From positions 36,334,238 through 36,398,237 of the forward strand of contig OZ038384.1 in NCBI GenBank assembly GCA_964036045.1: DNA of 64,000 bases. The letters are read 5' to 3'. The DNA is from Eutreptiella sp. 'Long Island Sound 2002' (Eukaryota; Euglenozoa; Euglenophyceae; Eutreptiales; Eutreptiaceae). Shown here in pieces: positions 47,346 to 57,709 of the stretch. Each line of letters opens with the position of its first letter. The stretch's first letter is position 1. The notes beneath the pieces are model-generated. The model did not search any database, had not been told where the DNA came from, and saw only the letters and a list, made by a program, of their open reading frames with translations. The position numbers and the translations under genes were made by a program.

Positions 47346-50081
47346 TTACCAACCAGTATCTGAGCGTACTCGTACGTCCTCATCGGAGTTGATCTCCTTG
47401 GGCGCCCCATAGACACAGAACCACTCCTCCAGGAGTGTCTTGATAGTCTTCTGCCCGGTAATGTGCTTGGTACATGGGAACACCCTGGTAAACCTGGTCA
47501 ACCCACAGGTTACCACGAGGGCAAAGTCATAGCCCCCGAACTTCGGCATCTCCGTGTAGTCCACGTATAGAACACTGTTAGCACAGTGAGGGATGGGCAG
47601 GGTCGAGTAGAGACCTCTGTCCTTGATATCCCCTGGTTTGCAGGACCTGCACGGGCACTTGTCCACGATAGGCTGGAGGGTTTTCCGCAGTTGGTCGTCA
47701 GTCCACGTAGTGTGGAACCACTGCTTGAATAGCCTCAGGGTACGGTCAGCACCCACATGACCGCTGGACTCATGGGTCCACTTCAGCAGCGCTGGGACTC
47801 TGTCACTAATTACCACGATGCGGTCCTCGTGCCAGAGGTAGCTCTTGTCCGTCTTCCACTGATCTTGGTTGACCAGGAGGGGTTCAAGGCGTTTCTCCAG
47901 CCGCTTGTAGATATCCCCAAACTCCTTCAGGTACTCCGATTGTTGCAGTCCATCCAGGGGGCGTATCATCGTCATGTTGAGGTCCAAGTTGACGTCCATA
48001 CGGCTGAACGCCTCCTTAGCCAGCGCTTCAGACCGGGCACCGATCAGGGCGTCGAAAATGTTGCGGCTGATGTAGTCTGCACACTCGTTACTCAGTCCCT
48101 GGATATGGTGTACCGTCAGCCATAGTTGACTGAGGTAGGTCCACCAGCGCCGTAGCTTGGCCTTCTCAGGTGGGGGGCCTTTCTGGAATGTGCGGACCGG
48201 CTCTTGGTCGCACAGCCAGACCACAGGGTTACTCCCCAACAGTCGTGATTGTGAGGATAGCACTAGCATACCCGCGAGCAATTCCTGCTCATAGGTGGAG
48301 TAGTTCCCCCTGGCCTGGTTCCACTTCCAGTTCCAGTGGCCCAGAGGTACTAGGACCCACTTGTCGTCAGGGTAGCTGTGCTTGAGGGTTCCATCTCTGT
48401 TGAGACCTTCTGTCCCCCATTGGGAAATGGCCGAGTCGAACTCCTCCTTCTCTAGTGCTTGCCATTGGAACAACGTTCCACCACCTCCCACATTGCTGGC
48501 GTTGGTCACCAGGATAATCTCCCCTTGTGCCCTAGGCACGCCCAAGCACTTAGCGTTGGCCACCTTGTCTTTGAGCTCGTCAAACGCTTGTTGCTCTTGT
48601 GGGCCCCAGCGCCAAGTAGTACTCTTCTTGATCAAGTCCGTCAGAATGGCGCTGGTGTAGGTGAAGTTTTTGATATGGCGGCGATAGAAGTTGCACGCCC
48701 CAATGAAACTGCGTACATCATGAAGTCCTTTCTTGGGGTCTTCGTGTCGTACATTAGCATCCATCAGGGGTTTGGCCTTACAGGCCGCTCGGGTCCACCA
48801 CCCATAGCCAATGTCAAACCCCAGGTACTGCATGGTCTCCTGCATGAACTCACACTTCTCCAGCTTGAGTCCTGTGTGGTTCTCCTGGCAGACCGCAAAG
48901 AAATCACCCAAGAGGATTAGGTGGTCCTCCTGGGTATTGGTCGCGAGGCATACATCGTCGATGTGTGCTTCCATCTGGGCCCCACGGGATATAAGTTCCT
49001 GCACCTTAGGTCTCCTTCGTAGGATGGACAAGATCTTGTTCATCAGCTCTTGGAATAGAGCGGGTGCGTTGGCCACGCCAAATGGCATGACCTTCCACTG
49101 GAACACTCTCCCCTGAGAGTTGATGAAGGCCAGTAGCTCCTGAGCGTTGGGCGTCAGGTCCACTTGCCAGAATCCGCTCCTCTTGTCCATCTTGGTCTTG
49201 TAGCGACAGGAGGCTATCTTCTCAAGGGTACACTCCATATTAGGAATGGACCCTGAGTCATTCAGCGTTTTCTTGTTCAGCTCTCTGTAGTCCACTACCA
49301 GCCGTTTCGCTGTAGACCCAGGTTTAGCCACCAGGAAACAGGGGCTGCAGTGTTGGGGGTAGTCCCCGTCCTTGTACCCCAGGACTAGGCCAGCGTCGAT
49401 ACATTCTTGTATCTGTCGCTCAATCTCGTCGGCCTGCTCTTTACGAGCTGGATAGGGTCTCCTCCGGATCTTGTGACCCACGAACTCGGGTTTCAGCTTG
49501 AGGTCCATCTGTACCAGCTTGTCGCATGAAGCTGGAGGGGGTGGTTCTCCGAACACCTCCAGATAGGTCCTTATTAGCTTCTGCACCCGCGGGCCCAATA
49601 GCTTGATCTTGTCCTCCATGTCCTCGTCAGAGTGTAACTTGCTTGCCCCCTGAGTAATAGACGTCGGGAGGTGATCCTCCACCGACTCTTCGCCCTTGGT
49701 AGTGTCCTTCGAACCTTGGTAGGCATATAGTAGGTCTTGTTCAACCATCTCCGGTGGACGATGGCAACATAGGCACGCTCGAGGGGCTTCACATACACAT
49801 TCCTCCGAGAGGTCGTCCTCCTCTGGGGTCCTCACATGGGCGCCCCACACGCTCTTCATGAGCTTAAGATCTACCTCCCGTTGCCAGGTGGTGATCTTCT
49901 GTTCGAGGTCCTCCTTCAATTGGGATAGATCTCCCATACGTCCTTGCTTCAGTGGCCATGAGCTGCGGGTAGGCTTAGCGTAGCATATTTTTTTTGCCAC
50001 CAACTTCCTCTTGGAGTCCACATACTCCCTTAGCCTGGATCGAGGGTCCAGCTCTTCGTCCACGGGGTCTTCCACCCTCAT
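47346..50081 (-). CDS. Inner CV1 pol: RT, RNase H, integrase N-terminal part
   Basis: 911 codons. RT: LVVDYRELNKKT, MDKRSGFWQVDL, MPFGVANAPALFQELMN, AHIDDVCLAT (catalytic IDD). RNase H: ILVTNASNVGGGG, where the usual Asp of TDAS is Asn, a likely inactivating change; YSTYEQELLAGMLVL; CDQEPV. Integrase: HESSGHVGADRT...CPCRSC zinc site, VLYVDYTEMP (Asp), NSDEDVRVRSDTGW (second Asp region), ending at TAA. The true frame starts upstream, joined by a one-base deletion near 50,096. Ty3/gypsy order. Confidence 0.9.
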   Translation of the reverse strand: MRVEDPVDEELDPRSRLREYVDSKRKLVAKKICYAKPTRSSWPLKQGRMGDLSQLKEDLEQKITTWQREVDLKLMKSVWGAHVRTPEEDDLSEECVCEAPRACLCCHRPPEMVEQDLLYAYQGSKDTTKGEESVEDHLPTSITQGASKLHSDEDMEDKIKLLGPRVQKLIRTYLEVFGEPPPPASCDKLVQMDLKLKPEFVGHKIRRRPYPARKEQADEIERQIQECIDAGLVLGYKDGDYPQHCSPCFLVAKPGSTAKRLVVDYRELNKKTLNDSGSIPNMECTLEKIASCRYKTKMDKRSGFWQVDLTPNAQELLAFINSQGRVFQWKVMPFGVANAPALFQELMNKILSILRRRPKVQELISRGAQMEAHIDDVCLATNTQEDHLILLGDFFAVCQENHTGLKLEKCEFMQETMQYLGFDIGYGWWTRAACKAKPLMDANVRHEDPKKGLHDVRSFIGACNFYRRHIKNFTYTSAILTDLIKKSTTWRWGPQEQQAFDELKDKVANAKCLGVPRAQGEIILVTNASNVGGGGTLFQWQALEKEEFDSAISQWGTEGLNRDGTLKHSYPDDKWVLVPLGHWNWKWNQARGNYSTYEQELLAGMLVLSSQSRLLGSNPVVWLCDQEPVRTFQKGPPPEKAKLRRWWTYLSQLWLTVHHIQGLSNECADYISRNIFDALIGARSEALAKEAFSRMDVNLDLNMTMIRPLDGLQQSEYLKEFGDIYKRLEKRLEPLLVNQDQWKTDKSYLWHEDRIVVISDRVPALLKWTHESSGHVGADRTLRLFKQWFHTTWTDDQLRKTLQPIVDKCPCRSCKPGDIKDRGLYSTLPIPHCANSVLYVDYTEMPKFGGYDFALVVTCGLTRFTRVFPCTKHITGQKTIKTLLEEWFCVYGAPKEINSDEDVRVRSDTGW

Positions 50082-50095
50082 GGAGAGTAGGGGTT

Positions 50096-51319
50096 TCAGG
50101 GGGCGATGTACTCGGCGTTCTCCACTTCCTCCATACAGGTCTGCACGAAGAAGGCGTCGTGCTCAGTTTCGTCATCTGAGTGGATAGAGCTGGGTAGCTT
50201 GGATAGTCCACACTCAGAGACTCCATCAGGAACAGGTACATGGCAGGGAGAGTTGGGGGCGTTGGTGTTAGTCACGACGTATTCCTCTGCTCTGGGTGTA
50301 GTCTCAATAGCATCTTGAGGTCGTAGTCGATCCTTCAAGTCACCCAAGGCGAGTCCATCGCTTTCTCGTTGTATAGCCTGGACCAGAGTTGGGTCCAGAT
50401 CCTCCCAGGGGATGGAGGTAAGACCTCCGTCCGCCACGCTGAGCATACTCCCCCATCCGGGTTGCCCAATAGGCGTCTTACGCCCCAGAGGCACGTAGAT
50501 GGCCTCATCAGGTAAACAAACAGAGCTGATAGTCAGCCTGGCAAGGAGGTTTCGCCAGTATTCATTGCCCCCATGGGCTCCCTAATCGGGGGAACACAGG
50601 ACCATACGGGAACGTTCCAAGGCCACCTTGGTCAGGACCTTCCCCAGTTCACTGAACCTGGGGTTTCCGTAGGCCATCCCCAAAGAGGTCCTGTAAAGTT
50701 TGTAGCTGCAGTTCTTCCCCTTGCTGCAGTAAAGGTCCAGGACATGCTGCTTGTCGCTGGCGAACAACTCCACACTCAGGTCTTCTCTAGAGTAACCCAA
50801 CTCCTTCAGACCGTGGTCTAGGACTTCCCCCAATATTTGATAGTCCTCAGTTTTGGAGGCCGCCATCATGTTCGAAGGCTCCTCCTCCGATAGCCTCAGG
50901 TAGCTCGAGGTATGTTCTGATTGCTCCAGTGGCACAGACTCTCTGCCACTGCCGTGGTCCATGTAGAGGAGGTAGGGCGCTTGCAGCGTCAGGGATAGTA
51001 TCTGGGAGTGCTGCACGAAGAAGTCAGTCCCCAATACAAAGTCGAAGGCCACAGTGTCTATCAAATAGAACCGATGGGCGATAGTCCAGGAGCCTATAGG
51101 TACCTCCACTTCACAGTCTCCGCAGCTGTGCACCACATGTCCATCCCCCGTTTGTATAGCCGCGGTGGTCATGGTGTTCTTCAGGCTCCCACAAGGTAAA
51201 ATTTTCTTGGCCACTATAGATATGGTGGCGCCAGTATCCAATACCCCCAGGTATTCACGTCCCCCTAGTCGGATACGTACCCAAAACACCAGGTCCTGGG
51301 TACCACCGGAGCGTCCCCG
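50096..51319 (-). pseudogene. Inner CV1 protease and methyltransferase-like region
   Basis: In frame with gag after its TGA. Protease GVLDTGATISIV with downstream FVLGTDFFVQ. About 120 residues later ELFASDKQHVLDLYCSK, then LGMAYGNPRFSELGKVLTKV, ERSRMVLCSPD and, after a TAG replacing Trp, GAHGGNEYW and an LP...YVP stretch. The ordered motifs (LFAS, YGNPRF, VLCxPDWG, YWxxLL) resemble Dam-like adenine methyltransferases. The C-terminal acidic spacer leads into pol after a one-base deletion. Confidence 0.75.
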
Positions 51320-53398
51320 TCAGAACTCCGCGGGACAGGTCACCCCGAACCCCTTGTTCCGCAGCTTGCGGGCCAACCTCATGAAACGGCTTCTCTTCTT
51401 GGCGTTGCCGTCATCACCACCTTCGTGCTCCCGCTTGGCCCCTTGTGCTTGGTGGGCCTGCGTTTGTGACTGTGTGGTCGGACCAGACTGCCCTCCAGAG
51501 GGCTCGGAGTTCCCCCCTGGATTAGGGTTGGGGTCGCCTCCGTTCTTGTCCTGGTTCTTGTTGTCCTTGTCTGGCTGGCGGTTAGCGCCTCCGCCTCGTC
51601 CACCTTGACTCTTGTCTTGCCCTTGTCCAGGTCCTTTCGACTTGCCCTTGCCGGAGTCGTTGCCTTTGCCTTTGCCTCCACCTTTGCCAGAGCCTTTGCC
51701 AGGATCCTCACCCTTCAGCTTCGCCGACAGGCGCTGCTTGTGGTAGCACTCATCCTCGTAGTGCTTCCTCTTCCCGCAGAAGGCACAGGTGATGGTGCAC
51801 CTGTAGTGATCCAGCAGCTGCTTCTTGGCGCCGGTTTTGGTGTCCTGCTGCTTCCCTTTGACTACGAAGCAGTCTCGCTGCTCGCAGTCATGGGCGTGCT
51901 GCAGGTGGCCCTGCTCGTCTCTGGCATCACACCAGAAGAGCTCCTTGACGTTTTCCATGATACGGGCGTGTTTGGGTGTAGTCCCCTGCCTGGACCCTTG
52001 GTACCCTTTGCCATGGCCTCCAGAGCCTCCACCTCCAGGACGGTAGTTGTTCAGGTGCTGGTCGCTTTCTTTCTCCAGCGCCAGCTCCAGGAGTAGTACA
52101 CATAGATCCTCGTAGCGGAGGGATCTAGCCTTGCGCTCTGCCGTTGAACGGCACTCGTCCCACAGCTCTCGAGGGAGCTTAGCCACCAACCAAAAAAGCA
52201 GGTCGTCGCTGCTGTAGGAACCGGGCGTCAATCGTCCAGCCCAGTGATCCAGGTCAGCCAACAGCTCAGAGACCCTGCCAGGTTTGGGGTTGCAGGGCAG
52301 CACGGCAAGGTTCTGGATCTCGGCCCTGATGGAGAGGTCGGTTTCATAAGTCGGCTACTGCCTCTCCAAGGCAACCAACACATCGGCAAAGGTGGCGGAA
52401 TTAGTCACGATCTGTCTGACCTGCTTCTTCAGGTACTTGGTCTTGCAGCACTGCAGAAGCAGATGGCACTTGACCCATCCACTAGCGTGGGTTTGGCCGG
52501 TCAATCGGAGAAACCGGCCAAAATTCTCAGCGAACTCGCTGAGGTCCTTGCCTGTGAACTCAGGCAGGTTCACCACGATCTTGGAGGTGGCAATAGCCTT
52601 AGCCTCCTGAGACCTGCGTCCCTCAGGGCGTTGGGTCTTCCTCTTCTTCTTATTCTTCTTCCCACTTGGGTTCTCGGGGTCCTCCGGGTCGTCGTCCTCC
52701 GAGGGCGAAGCAGAAGTCATCGACGGCGGCTCATCATCGGAGGGGTCTCCGCCTAGATCACTAGAGCCATAGGGCTCCATTTCAACCATTGCCCTCAAGG
52801 CTGTCAGCCCCAGCCGGTCCAGCTCGGCTCTTGTAGAATTCGCGACGTGGCTGTAGGGTGGCTGGGCCGTTCTCGGTACGAAAGGGCTTCTCGGTATCGC
52901 TGCAGGGGTCGGCATCGGTCGGCTCCTCAGGCTCCCCAGGGTGTTTGTCAGCCCTGCCACCAGGTGGTTGGCCTGTACTCGATGGGGTGACATTCCCACC
53001 GTGGTAGGTGACGCTTGGGGCGGTATCATCAGGGGCTCCAGTTTATCTCCAATCTCTCGAGTGAGGTCGCCAACAGTTTTAGAGGTGGCTCCTCCGAGTA
53101 CCTCGTTGATCTTCGACCGCGTCAGCGACCTGTTGGAGGATCTCCCCGATCCTCTACTCCTGCCCCCGCATGACTCAGGTCCTGTCCTCAACCCACTCAA
53201 GGTTGCATACCCAGGAACATCAACATAGGCTCCCGTAGCAGGTAGAGGATGGTGATAGTCAGCCGCATACCATCGCGGCGCATAACTGGAGGTCACCGGC
53301 TCACTGGTAGTAGTTACCTCAGGAAACGCAGTGGTAGGTGGGTTCACACCATAGGCAGGGTAGGTAGGCATACCAGTAAAGCCTGTGCCCTCAGCCAT
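51320..53398 (-). CDS. Inner CV1 gag
   Basis: Two long frames in the same register split by a TAG at 52,355 (Tyr in the outer copy). N-terminal part MAEGTGFTGMPTYPAYG, Pro/Ser-rich, then SPHRVQANHLVAGLTNTLGSLR and LPEFTGKDLSEFAENFGRFLR. The second part has a helical capsid-like region and a zinc knuckle C-x2-C-x4-H-x4-C (CAFCGKRKHYEDEC), ending CPAEF at TGA followed by CGG. Protease continues in frame. Confidence 0.85.
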
Positions 53399-53863
53399 AG
53401 GCGGGTTGGTTATGGGTGTGGATGTTGCAGCGGCTGGGTCTGGAGTTGGGAGTGTGGTGGTTATAGGAGAGGGTGATGCGTGGAGGCCAGAAGCGCTTGG
53501 TGCGCCTTCGAAGGTATGATCATTCGTCGGGTCTTGCCCTTGGTCTGCTCCTTTGTCTGCTATGCTTTATCCAGCATCCTTCTCGCTCTCTCTCTTTCTC
53601 TTCACAGGGTGAGTGTCCACCTCCTCGACTGAGAGGGCCTGGAAGGCACACTGCCAGGGGGAACCAAGGGGCGCCTCTCCACGACCGAGTGCACCTACCT
53701 ACCTACCTACCTCCTTCCAACGAATCCTCCGCCACGTCCACTGGCCCATGTAAGGGCTCTGAAGGTACAGCGCTAGGTCCAGGTCCAGGTTCACCAGGTG
53801 CTGGCATTGCTGGTGCCTCAGGCGCTGTCTTCACGTCGGTGTCCTCTATCTTGGTGTCCATCT
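53399..53863 (-). pseudogene. Inner CV1 gag N-terminus, disrupted by a microsatellite
   Basis: ATG at 53,863 opens MDTKIEDTDVKTAPEAPAMP and later DSLEG, similar to the outer gag N-terminus (VDTKDTAET..., DDSLEGL). A run of five ACCT units (53,693-53,712) then breaks the frame, and the Lys/Arg-rich following part (VKRKREREK) ends in a stop. A TATATAA lies about 20 bases upstream of the ATG on the minus strand. Confidence 0.65.
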
Positions 53864-53950
53864 TTGTTCGCCCTTCTGCTTATATATGACTGATCTTGGC
53901 GCACTGGATGTACGGCACGGGGTTGCTGCCGGTACGCAGAGACAGTCTGC

Positions 53951-53962
53951 CTCTTGCTACCA
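53951..53962 (-). promoter_or_regulatory. Inner CV1 primer-binding site
   Basis: Minus strand TGGTAGCAAGAG follows the 5' LTR. It is close to the complement of the initiator tRNA-Met 3' end (TGGTAGCAGAG), which the outer copy has exactly at 55,579-55,569. Confidence 0.7.
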
Positions 53963-54752
53963 GAAGGTTTTATAGTGATTTCAACACTGTGTGTTTGTTG
54001 TGCCTCTCCTGCTGCTTGCTGCGGGTGTATGGTTTCCTGCTGCTTGTTTTTGAGGAGGAAAATGTTTTATTTGCTGAAATACAACCAATCCAGGATAGCC
54101 CGAGCCAGAGATAAGCAAGTAGAAGAGAATCAGGATCAAAGCATGAAGGGCTGCAGTGTATACAGTGAAAGATGTAGAAATATTCACAGAAACTGCAACT
54201 CAGGGCACATCGGATTGCATATTCACAAAGATAGCTGAAGTGTTTTGGAAAAGGAGTTGGAAAACTGCCCCATAGTCACTCAATCTCCATAGTGCCATCT
54301 CAGGAGATGTGCACTCTTTCTTTTGGGTCCCATATGTGCTGAGGTGGCAGGGCATGTGTCGATTAGGTCACTGCCATGTCACATGGGATCTTCCTACTTA
54401 GCTAGGCTGACCGAGATTGAACCCAGGACCTCTCAAAAAGAGGTGCCCCCGCCCCCTAGGGTGCATACCACTAGGATAGCTAAGAATTCATGAGAAAACA
54501 TAGATAAATTCATAGGCTCTGCCCTGGATATGTCAGTTGTCAGTCAACTCAGGAAGGGATGAATAGCCTCACATTGATAGGGGATTAAGGGGTCCACTGC
54601 ATATCCTGATTTAGTGTTTGGTTCCATAAGTCAAAATGTGTTATCACCACTTTTGGTTGGGCCAATACTAAGATAGAAATGCCTGTGTGCTTAGAGCACC
54701 TCTAATACAACTAAGGTATACCCCAAAGCATTTGAAAAGCACGTTTTCTTAC
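53962..54752 (-). repeat. Inner CV1 5' LTR
   Basis: 791 bp, partner of 8,190-8,980. On the minus strand it begins GTAAGAAAAC after the outer gag codons TCCTCCAA and ends AACCTTCT at the primer site. Confidence 0.85.
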
Positions 54753-54758
54753 TTGGAG
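54753..54758. repeat. Target duplication of inner CV1 (right copy)
   Basis: TTGGAG, matching 8,184-8,189. Confidence 0.8.
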
Positions 54759-55495
54759 GATCTTCTAGATCCTCTACTCCTTCCACCAAGAGACTCAGGG
54801 CCACGTAGGCCACTCAAGAGAGTGAAACCAGGTGCTGGCATAGTGTAGCCAGGTTCAGGTGCCGCATAGCCAGGTATCCCAGTCATGTATACGCCCGCCG
54901 CCGGCCTGTGATAGCCATCCTCATATCTGCGCAGCATAGGCTCAGGCGCACCGGTGTAGGTGGAGCTGGATGCCATTGGATCGCTGACTGCTGTTGCCAC
55001 AGGTGGCACAGTTGCGGCTGGAGTCACACCATAGGTGGGGTAAGGCATTCCAGTATAGCCTAGACCCTCAGCCATAGGTGGAGTGGTTGTGGGTGAGGAT
55101 GTAGCTGGATGTGTGGCTGGGAGTGTGGTGGTTGCTGGAGAGGATACTGCAGGGAAATCAGAGGCGCTCGGCGATCCCTTCACAGGTGTGTCCTTGAGAG
55201 GCGCCTCGTGGGATGGTCCGTATCCATCTCCAGGATGTACCTCTTCGGCTCCCATGTCCACTGCTTGCTTCTGCTTCTCTTTCTCTTTGCCTTCAGATCC
55301 TCGCACGGATAGATCACTGAAGGCAGCTCTCAAGCCTTCCAGAGAATCATCCCTCAGTCCACTTAAGGGCACTGAAGGTACACGCTCCTCAGGTTCAGGT
55401 TCACCAGCAGGTTTGGGTGCTGGCGCTGGCTTGGCTGGTGCCACTGAGTGCGCTGTCGTCTCGGCAGTGTCCTTGGTGTCCACATAGTATTTCAT
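54759..55495 (-). CDS. Outer CV1 gag, N-terminal part
   Basis: About 246 codons from MKYYVDTKDTAET. It is Pro/Ala-rich (PAKPAPAPKPAGEPEPEE), has a Lys-rich cluster (GKEKEKQKQ), tandem short motifs PxMxGLxGYTG/PGYAAPEPGY and ends SRGSRRSS at the inner CV1 insertion. Similar modules occur in inner gag at 53,150-53,398. The frame is intact to the junction. It is 75 bases from the primer site. Confidence 0.82.
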
Positions 55496-55568
55496 CGCCC
55501 TTCACCGGAGTCAGTCTCGACGCACTGATTGTACTGGACGGGGTTGCAGGTACGCAAAGACTGAAATT

Positions 55569-55579
55569 CTCTGCTACCA
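55569..55579 (-). promoter_or_regulatory. Outer CV1 primer-binding site
   Basis: Minus strand TGGTAGCAGAG equals the complement of the 3' end of initiator tRNA-Met (…CUCUGCUACCA), a common primer for LTR elements. Confidence 0.75.
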
Positions 55580-56070
55580 GAAAGTTAAAACAAGCTTTCA
55601 CTGTTGAATGCTTCGACTGTATTGTTTTGTTGATGCCCCTGCTTGCTCATGCTGCTGCTTGATGTAGTTCAGGTTTTCCAGACAAATAAGTTTTGATGAA
55701 ATCAACCCAAAAAAGTACCCACAGTTGTAAGGCAAAGGACCACAGGATCAAATCCACAACATGAAGGGCTGCAGTCAAAGAAGATAGTGATACAACAAAG
55801 GACACTCTCAATAACTACAGATTTAGGAAACGATAGTTAGAAAATATCCTACAAACATGGAACTCCTGCCAACATGGGCATCCTCTCTTTTATAGTGCCA
55901 TCTAGAGATGTGCACTCTTTGTTTTGGGTCCCATAGGTGCTGAGGTGGCATGGCTTGTGGCACTGAGGTCACTGCCATGTCACATGGGATCTTCCTACTT
56001 AGCTAGGCTGACTGGGAATTGAACCCAGTACCTCTGAAAAAGAGGTGCCACAGCCTCCTCGGGTCTTAGC
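55580..56070 (-). repeat. Outer CV1 5' LTR (U5 and part of U3), right border unclear
   Basis: It shares with the inner LTRs the end AACTTTCT at the primer site and a block from GCACATCTC to the tRNA-like module (56,014-56,070). Minus strand CTATAAAA at 55,895-55,888 is a candidate TATA box. Beyond about 56,070 there is no similarity to the inner LTR, so the U3 end is truncated or strongly diverged. Confidence 0.6.
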
Positions 56071-56261
56071 CCACGCAAACTGCACCCTGTTTTGCGCGCC
56101 GAATGCGCAGAAAAGGACCGGTTCGCAACAGGGCAAAAAAACGTTTTTTTTGGATGTTTGATGAAAGTGATTTTATACGTAGTGAAATAAATTGCTTTTT
56201 TAGTGTTGTGCAACTCCGTGTTCCTCAATGTGACGTTTCTTACATTTCTCTGGCGTTCTGA

Positions 56262-56281
56262 GTGTGCGAGGCCTCGCGCAC
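56262..56281. repeat. Palindrome copy 1 (one mismatch)
   Basis: GTGTGCGAGGCCTCGCGCAC, flanked by GA and TC, which extends the dyad. Confidence 0.85.
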
Positions 56282-56490
56282 TCAAGATATTCAAAGTAGA
56301 GTTTACCACGAAACCTGAAAAACCCGTAAGGACTGGCGTTTGCGGAAATACGCAGCCCGGTACACGGTATTAAAAGTAGGATTGTGTTGCCCACAGAGCA
56401 TTGGACGTGTAGGACTGTCGGACTTCCCATGTTAGGGGAAACATATGTACTGTAAAGTGAAAAAAAAATACAAATTTAGGCACCCGGGGG

Positions 56491-56508
56491 GCGCGAGGCC
56501 TCGCGCAC
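56491..56508. repeat. Palindrome copy 2 (core)
   Basis: GCGCGAGGCCTCGCGC core with a GG/AC edge mismatch on the left. Confidence 0.8.
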
Positions 56509-56673
56509 TCAGGTCAAGTTATGTATTGAATTTGCAGAATGGAAATAACGCGTACAATTGTAGGTACAGTACCAGACGGACAAACACATTTGATTGTTCC
56601 GGTGTATGTGTGTGTAGACACCATGTTGGTCAGATATAACGAGGTATAGAACATTGTCCCACGGAAACAATCA

Positions 56674-56693
56674 GTGCGCGAGGCCTCGCGCAC
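56674..56693. repeat. Palindrome copy 3 (perfect)
   Basis: GTGCGCGAGGCCTCGCGCAC, flanked by A and T so the dyad is 22 bp. Confidence 0.9.
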
Positions 56694-57159
56694 TTAAGCG
56701 ACGGAAGAAAATGAAAAAAGCAGGCAGGTCAGGCTACACCGGTATTTACATTCCCTTTCACCGCTACCACCTGTGACAGTCCATTATACATCGGTAACCT
56801 TCGTCATATTTTTCAGGGGATCAGTGGAATGATTTGCTTTTTTCCAACAGCCACTCAATGGCAGACGTGTCCAGTTCTGATAGCGGCCGTAGCCTTCGCT
56901 GCCTGATAGATATGGTTTTTTTTTCCAACTGGGTTTAAAGACGGAAACAGAATAGGAAATTGTGGTTGCGAAAACGGTTTTCGGCCACTGGGAACGGAGC
57001 GCACGCAGACGCAAAATACAATCTGCGGCGGCAGCACGCGCACCAGAAATGACGACAGGAAAAGGCCAGATGTTTTCAAAACACTTTTTTTAAAGATCGC
57101 TGTGCGAAACGATAACCAAAATATGTGCGCAAATATAATTTCACAGAGAAAGACGCAAA

Positions 57160-57522
57160 ATGCCACTTCGAGCCAGAAAATACGTAACGCATCAGATGAT
57201 AGCAGAGGTAAGCAAAGGAGCAGCAGCACTACGAGAGGCATGCGCGGCAGAACCAGCATACCAAACAGCAGGAGACCTGTGGAAAGGACTCAAGCGGTAC
57301 GACCTGGCGGCGCAACTGGTTTTAACATTTGCACAGCGACTCAGGTTCAACAAAAGAACGTGCCACAGTTTACCAGCAGCTAAAAGGCAGGAGGACAAGC
57401 GCTGGGTGCGCATTTTGCGACAGGAGGGCTGGAACCTGTACCTATTGATGCGTCAACGGGCAGTACCAAACAGGAAAAAACCGGGAAACAAAACAGGGTA
57501 CCTAACGCAAACAGAAAGATGA
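57160..57522 (+). CDS. Hypothetical basic 120-aa protein
   Basis: MPLRARKYVTHQMIAEVSKGAAALREAC... Helix-rich, basic C-terminus (RAVPNRKKPGNKTG). Not recognised. The protein-like composition and absence of low complexity favour a real exon. It may belong to the same transcription unit as the frame at 57,710. The 187-base gap contains no clear splice pair, so the relation is open. Confidence 0.45.
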   Translation: MPLRARKYVTHQMIAEVSKGAAALREACAAEPAYQTAGDLWKGLKRYDLAAQLVLTFAQRLRFNKRTCHSLPAAKRQEDKRWVRILRQEGWNLYLLMRQRAVPNRKKPGNKTGYLTQTER

Positions 57523-57709
57523 ACAAAAGTACGACTTGGGCAAGCAGACGCTGCCGCAGATACAGTGGACGAACATGATGCAGCTGCACTTAAAGCAACG
57601 TGGTCACTGGTGCTTTCGTCGTGTTGCGTGCTGTCGATAGACGGACTGGTACCGGGCACAATACACGACACACCCAGACGAAAGTGACCGGTCACGAAAC
57701 TGTCCTGCA

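Larger units (their letters stand above)
8190..54752 (-). mobile_element. Inner CV1 chromodomain LTR retrotransposon (level 1)
   Basis: Minus-strand order: 5' LTR (54,752-53,962), primer site, gag, protease, methyltransferase-like block, RT/RNase H, integrase (to 46,680), [LINE], chromodomain (11,577-11,304), 3' noncoding region, polypurine tract, 3' LTR (8,980-8,190). The LTRs are both 791 bp and differ by roughly 5% in the part compared by eye, so the insertion is not recent. Without the LINE the element is about 11.5 kb, normal for Ty3/gypsy. Stops and frameshifts in pol show it is dead. Confidence 0.87.
1..56070 (-). mobile_element. Outer CV1 Ty3/gypsy-type LTR retroelement, left end outside window
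   Basis: Three separated blocks belong to one old element read on the minus strand: LTR, primer site and gag N-terminus (about 56,070-54,753), gag middle (8,189-7,563), then gag C-terminus, protease and broken pol (3,160-1). They are collinear with the complete inner CV1 copy. The gaps are filled by the inner CV1 (8,190-54,752) and a truncated LINE (3,161-7,560). Rejoining the gag blocks across the inner CV1 restores the same local sequence that the inner copy has at 53,118-53,135. Many stops, frameshifts and a large RT deletion show it is dead. The 3' LTR would lie left of base 1. Confidence 0.82.
56071..57159 (+). other. AT-richer region without recognisable gene
   Basis: About 1.1 kb with homopolymer A/T runs and three copies of the palindrome (56,262, 56,491, 56,674). 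Small frames are present but none is protein-like. It may hold the promoter and 5' exons of the following plus-strand frames. Confidence 0.5.

Noticed and set aside
53870-53890. TATATAA upstream of inner gag as the main CV1 promoter
   Set aside because: It lies downstream of the LTR and primer site, so it could not drive a full-length genomic RNA. The LTR TATA-like motif (55,888-55,895 in the outer copy) is better placed.
53962-54752. Reading the CV1 LTR as a gag intron (GTAAG donor at 54,752, CTCTCCAACAG acceptor at 8,180)
   Set aside because: The splice-like ends are tempting, but the two ends lie 46 kb apart. The segment is present twice at equal length, abuts a primer site and a polypurine tract, and the flanks form a target duplication. 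An LTR explains everything.
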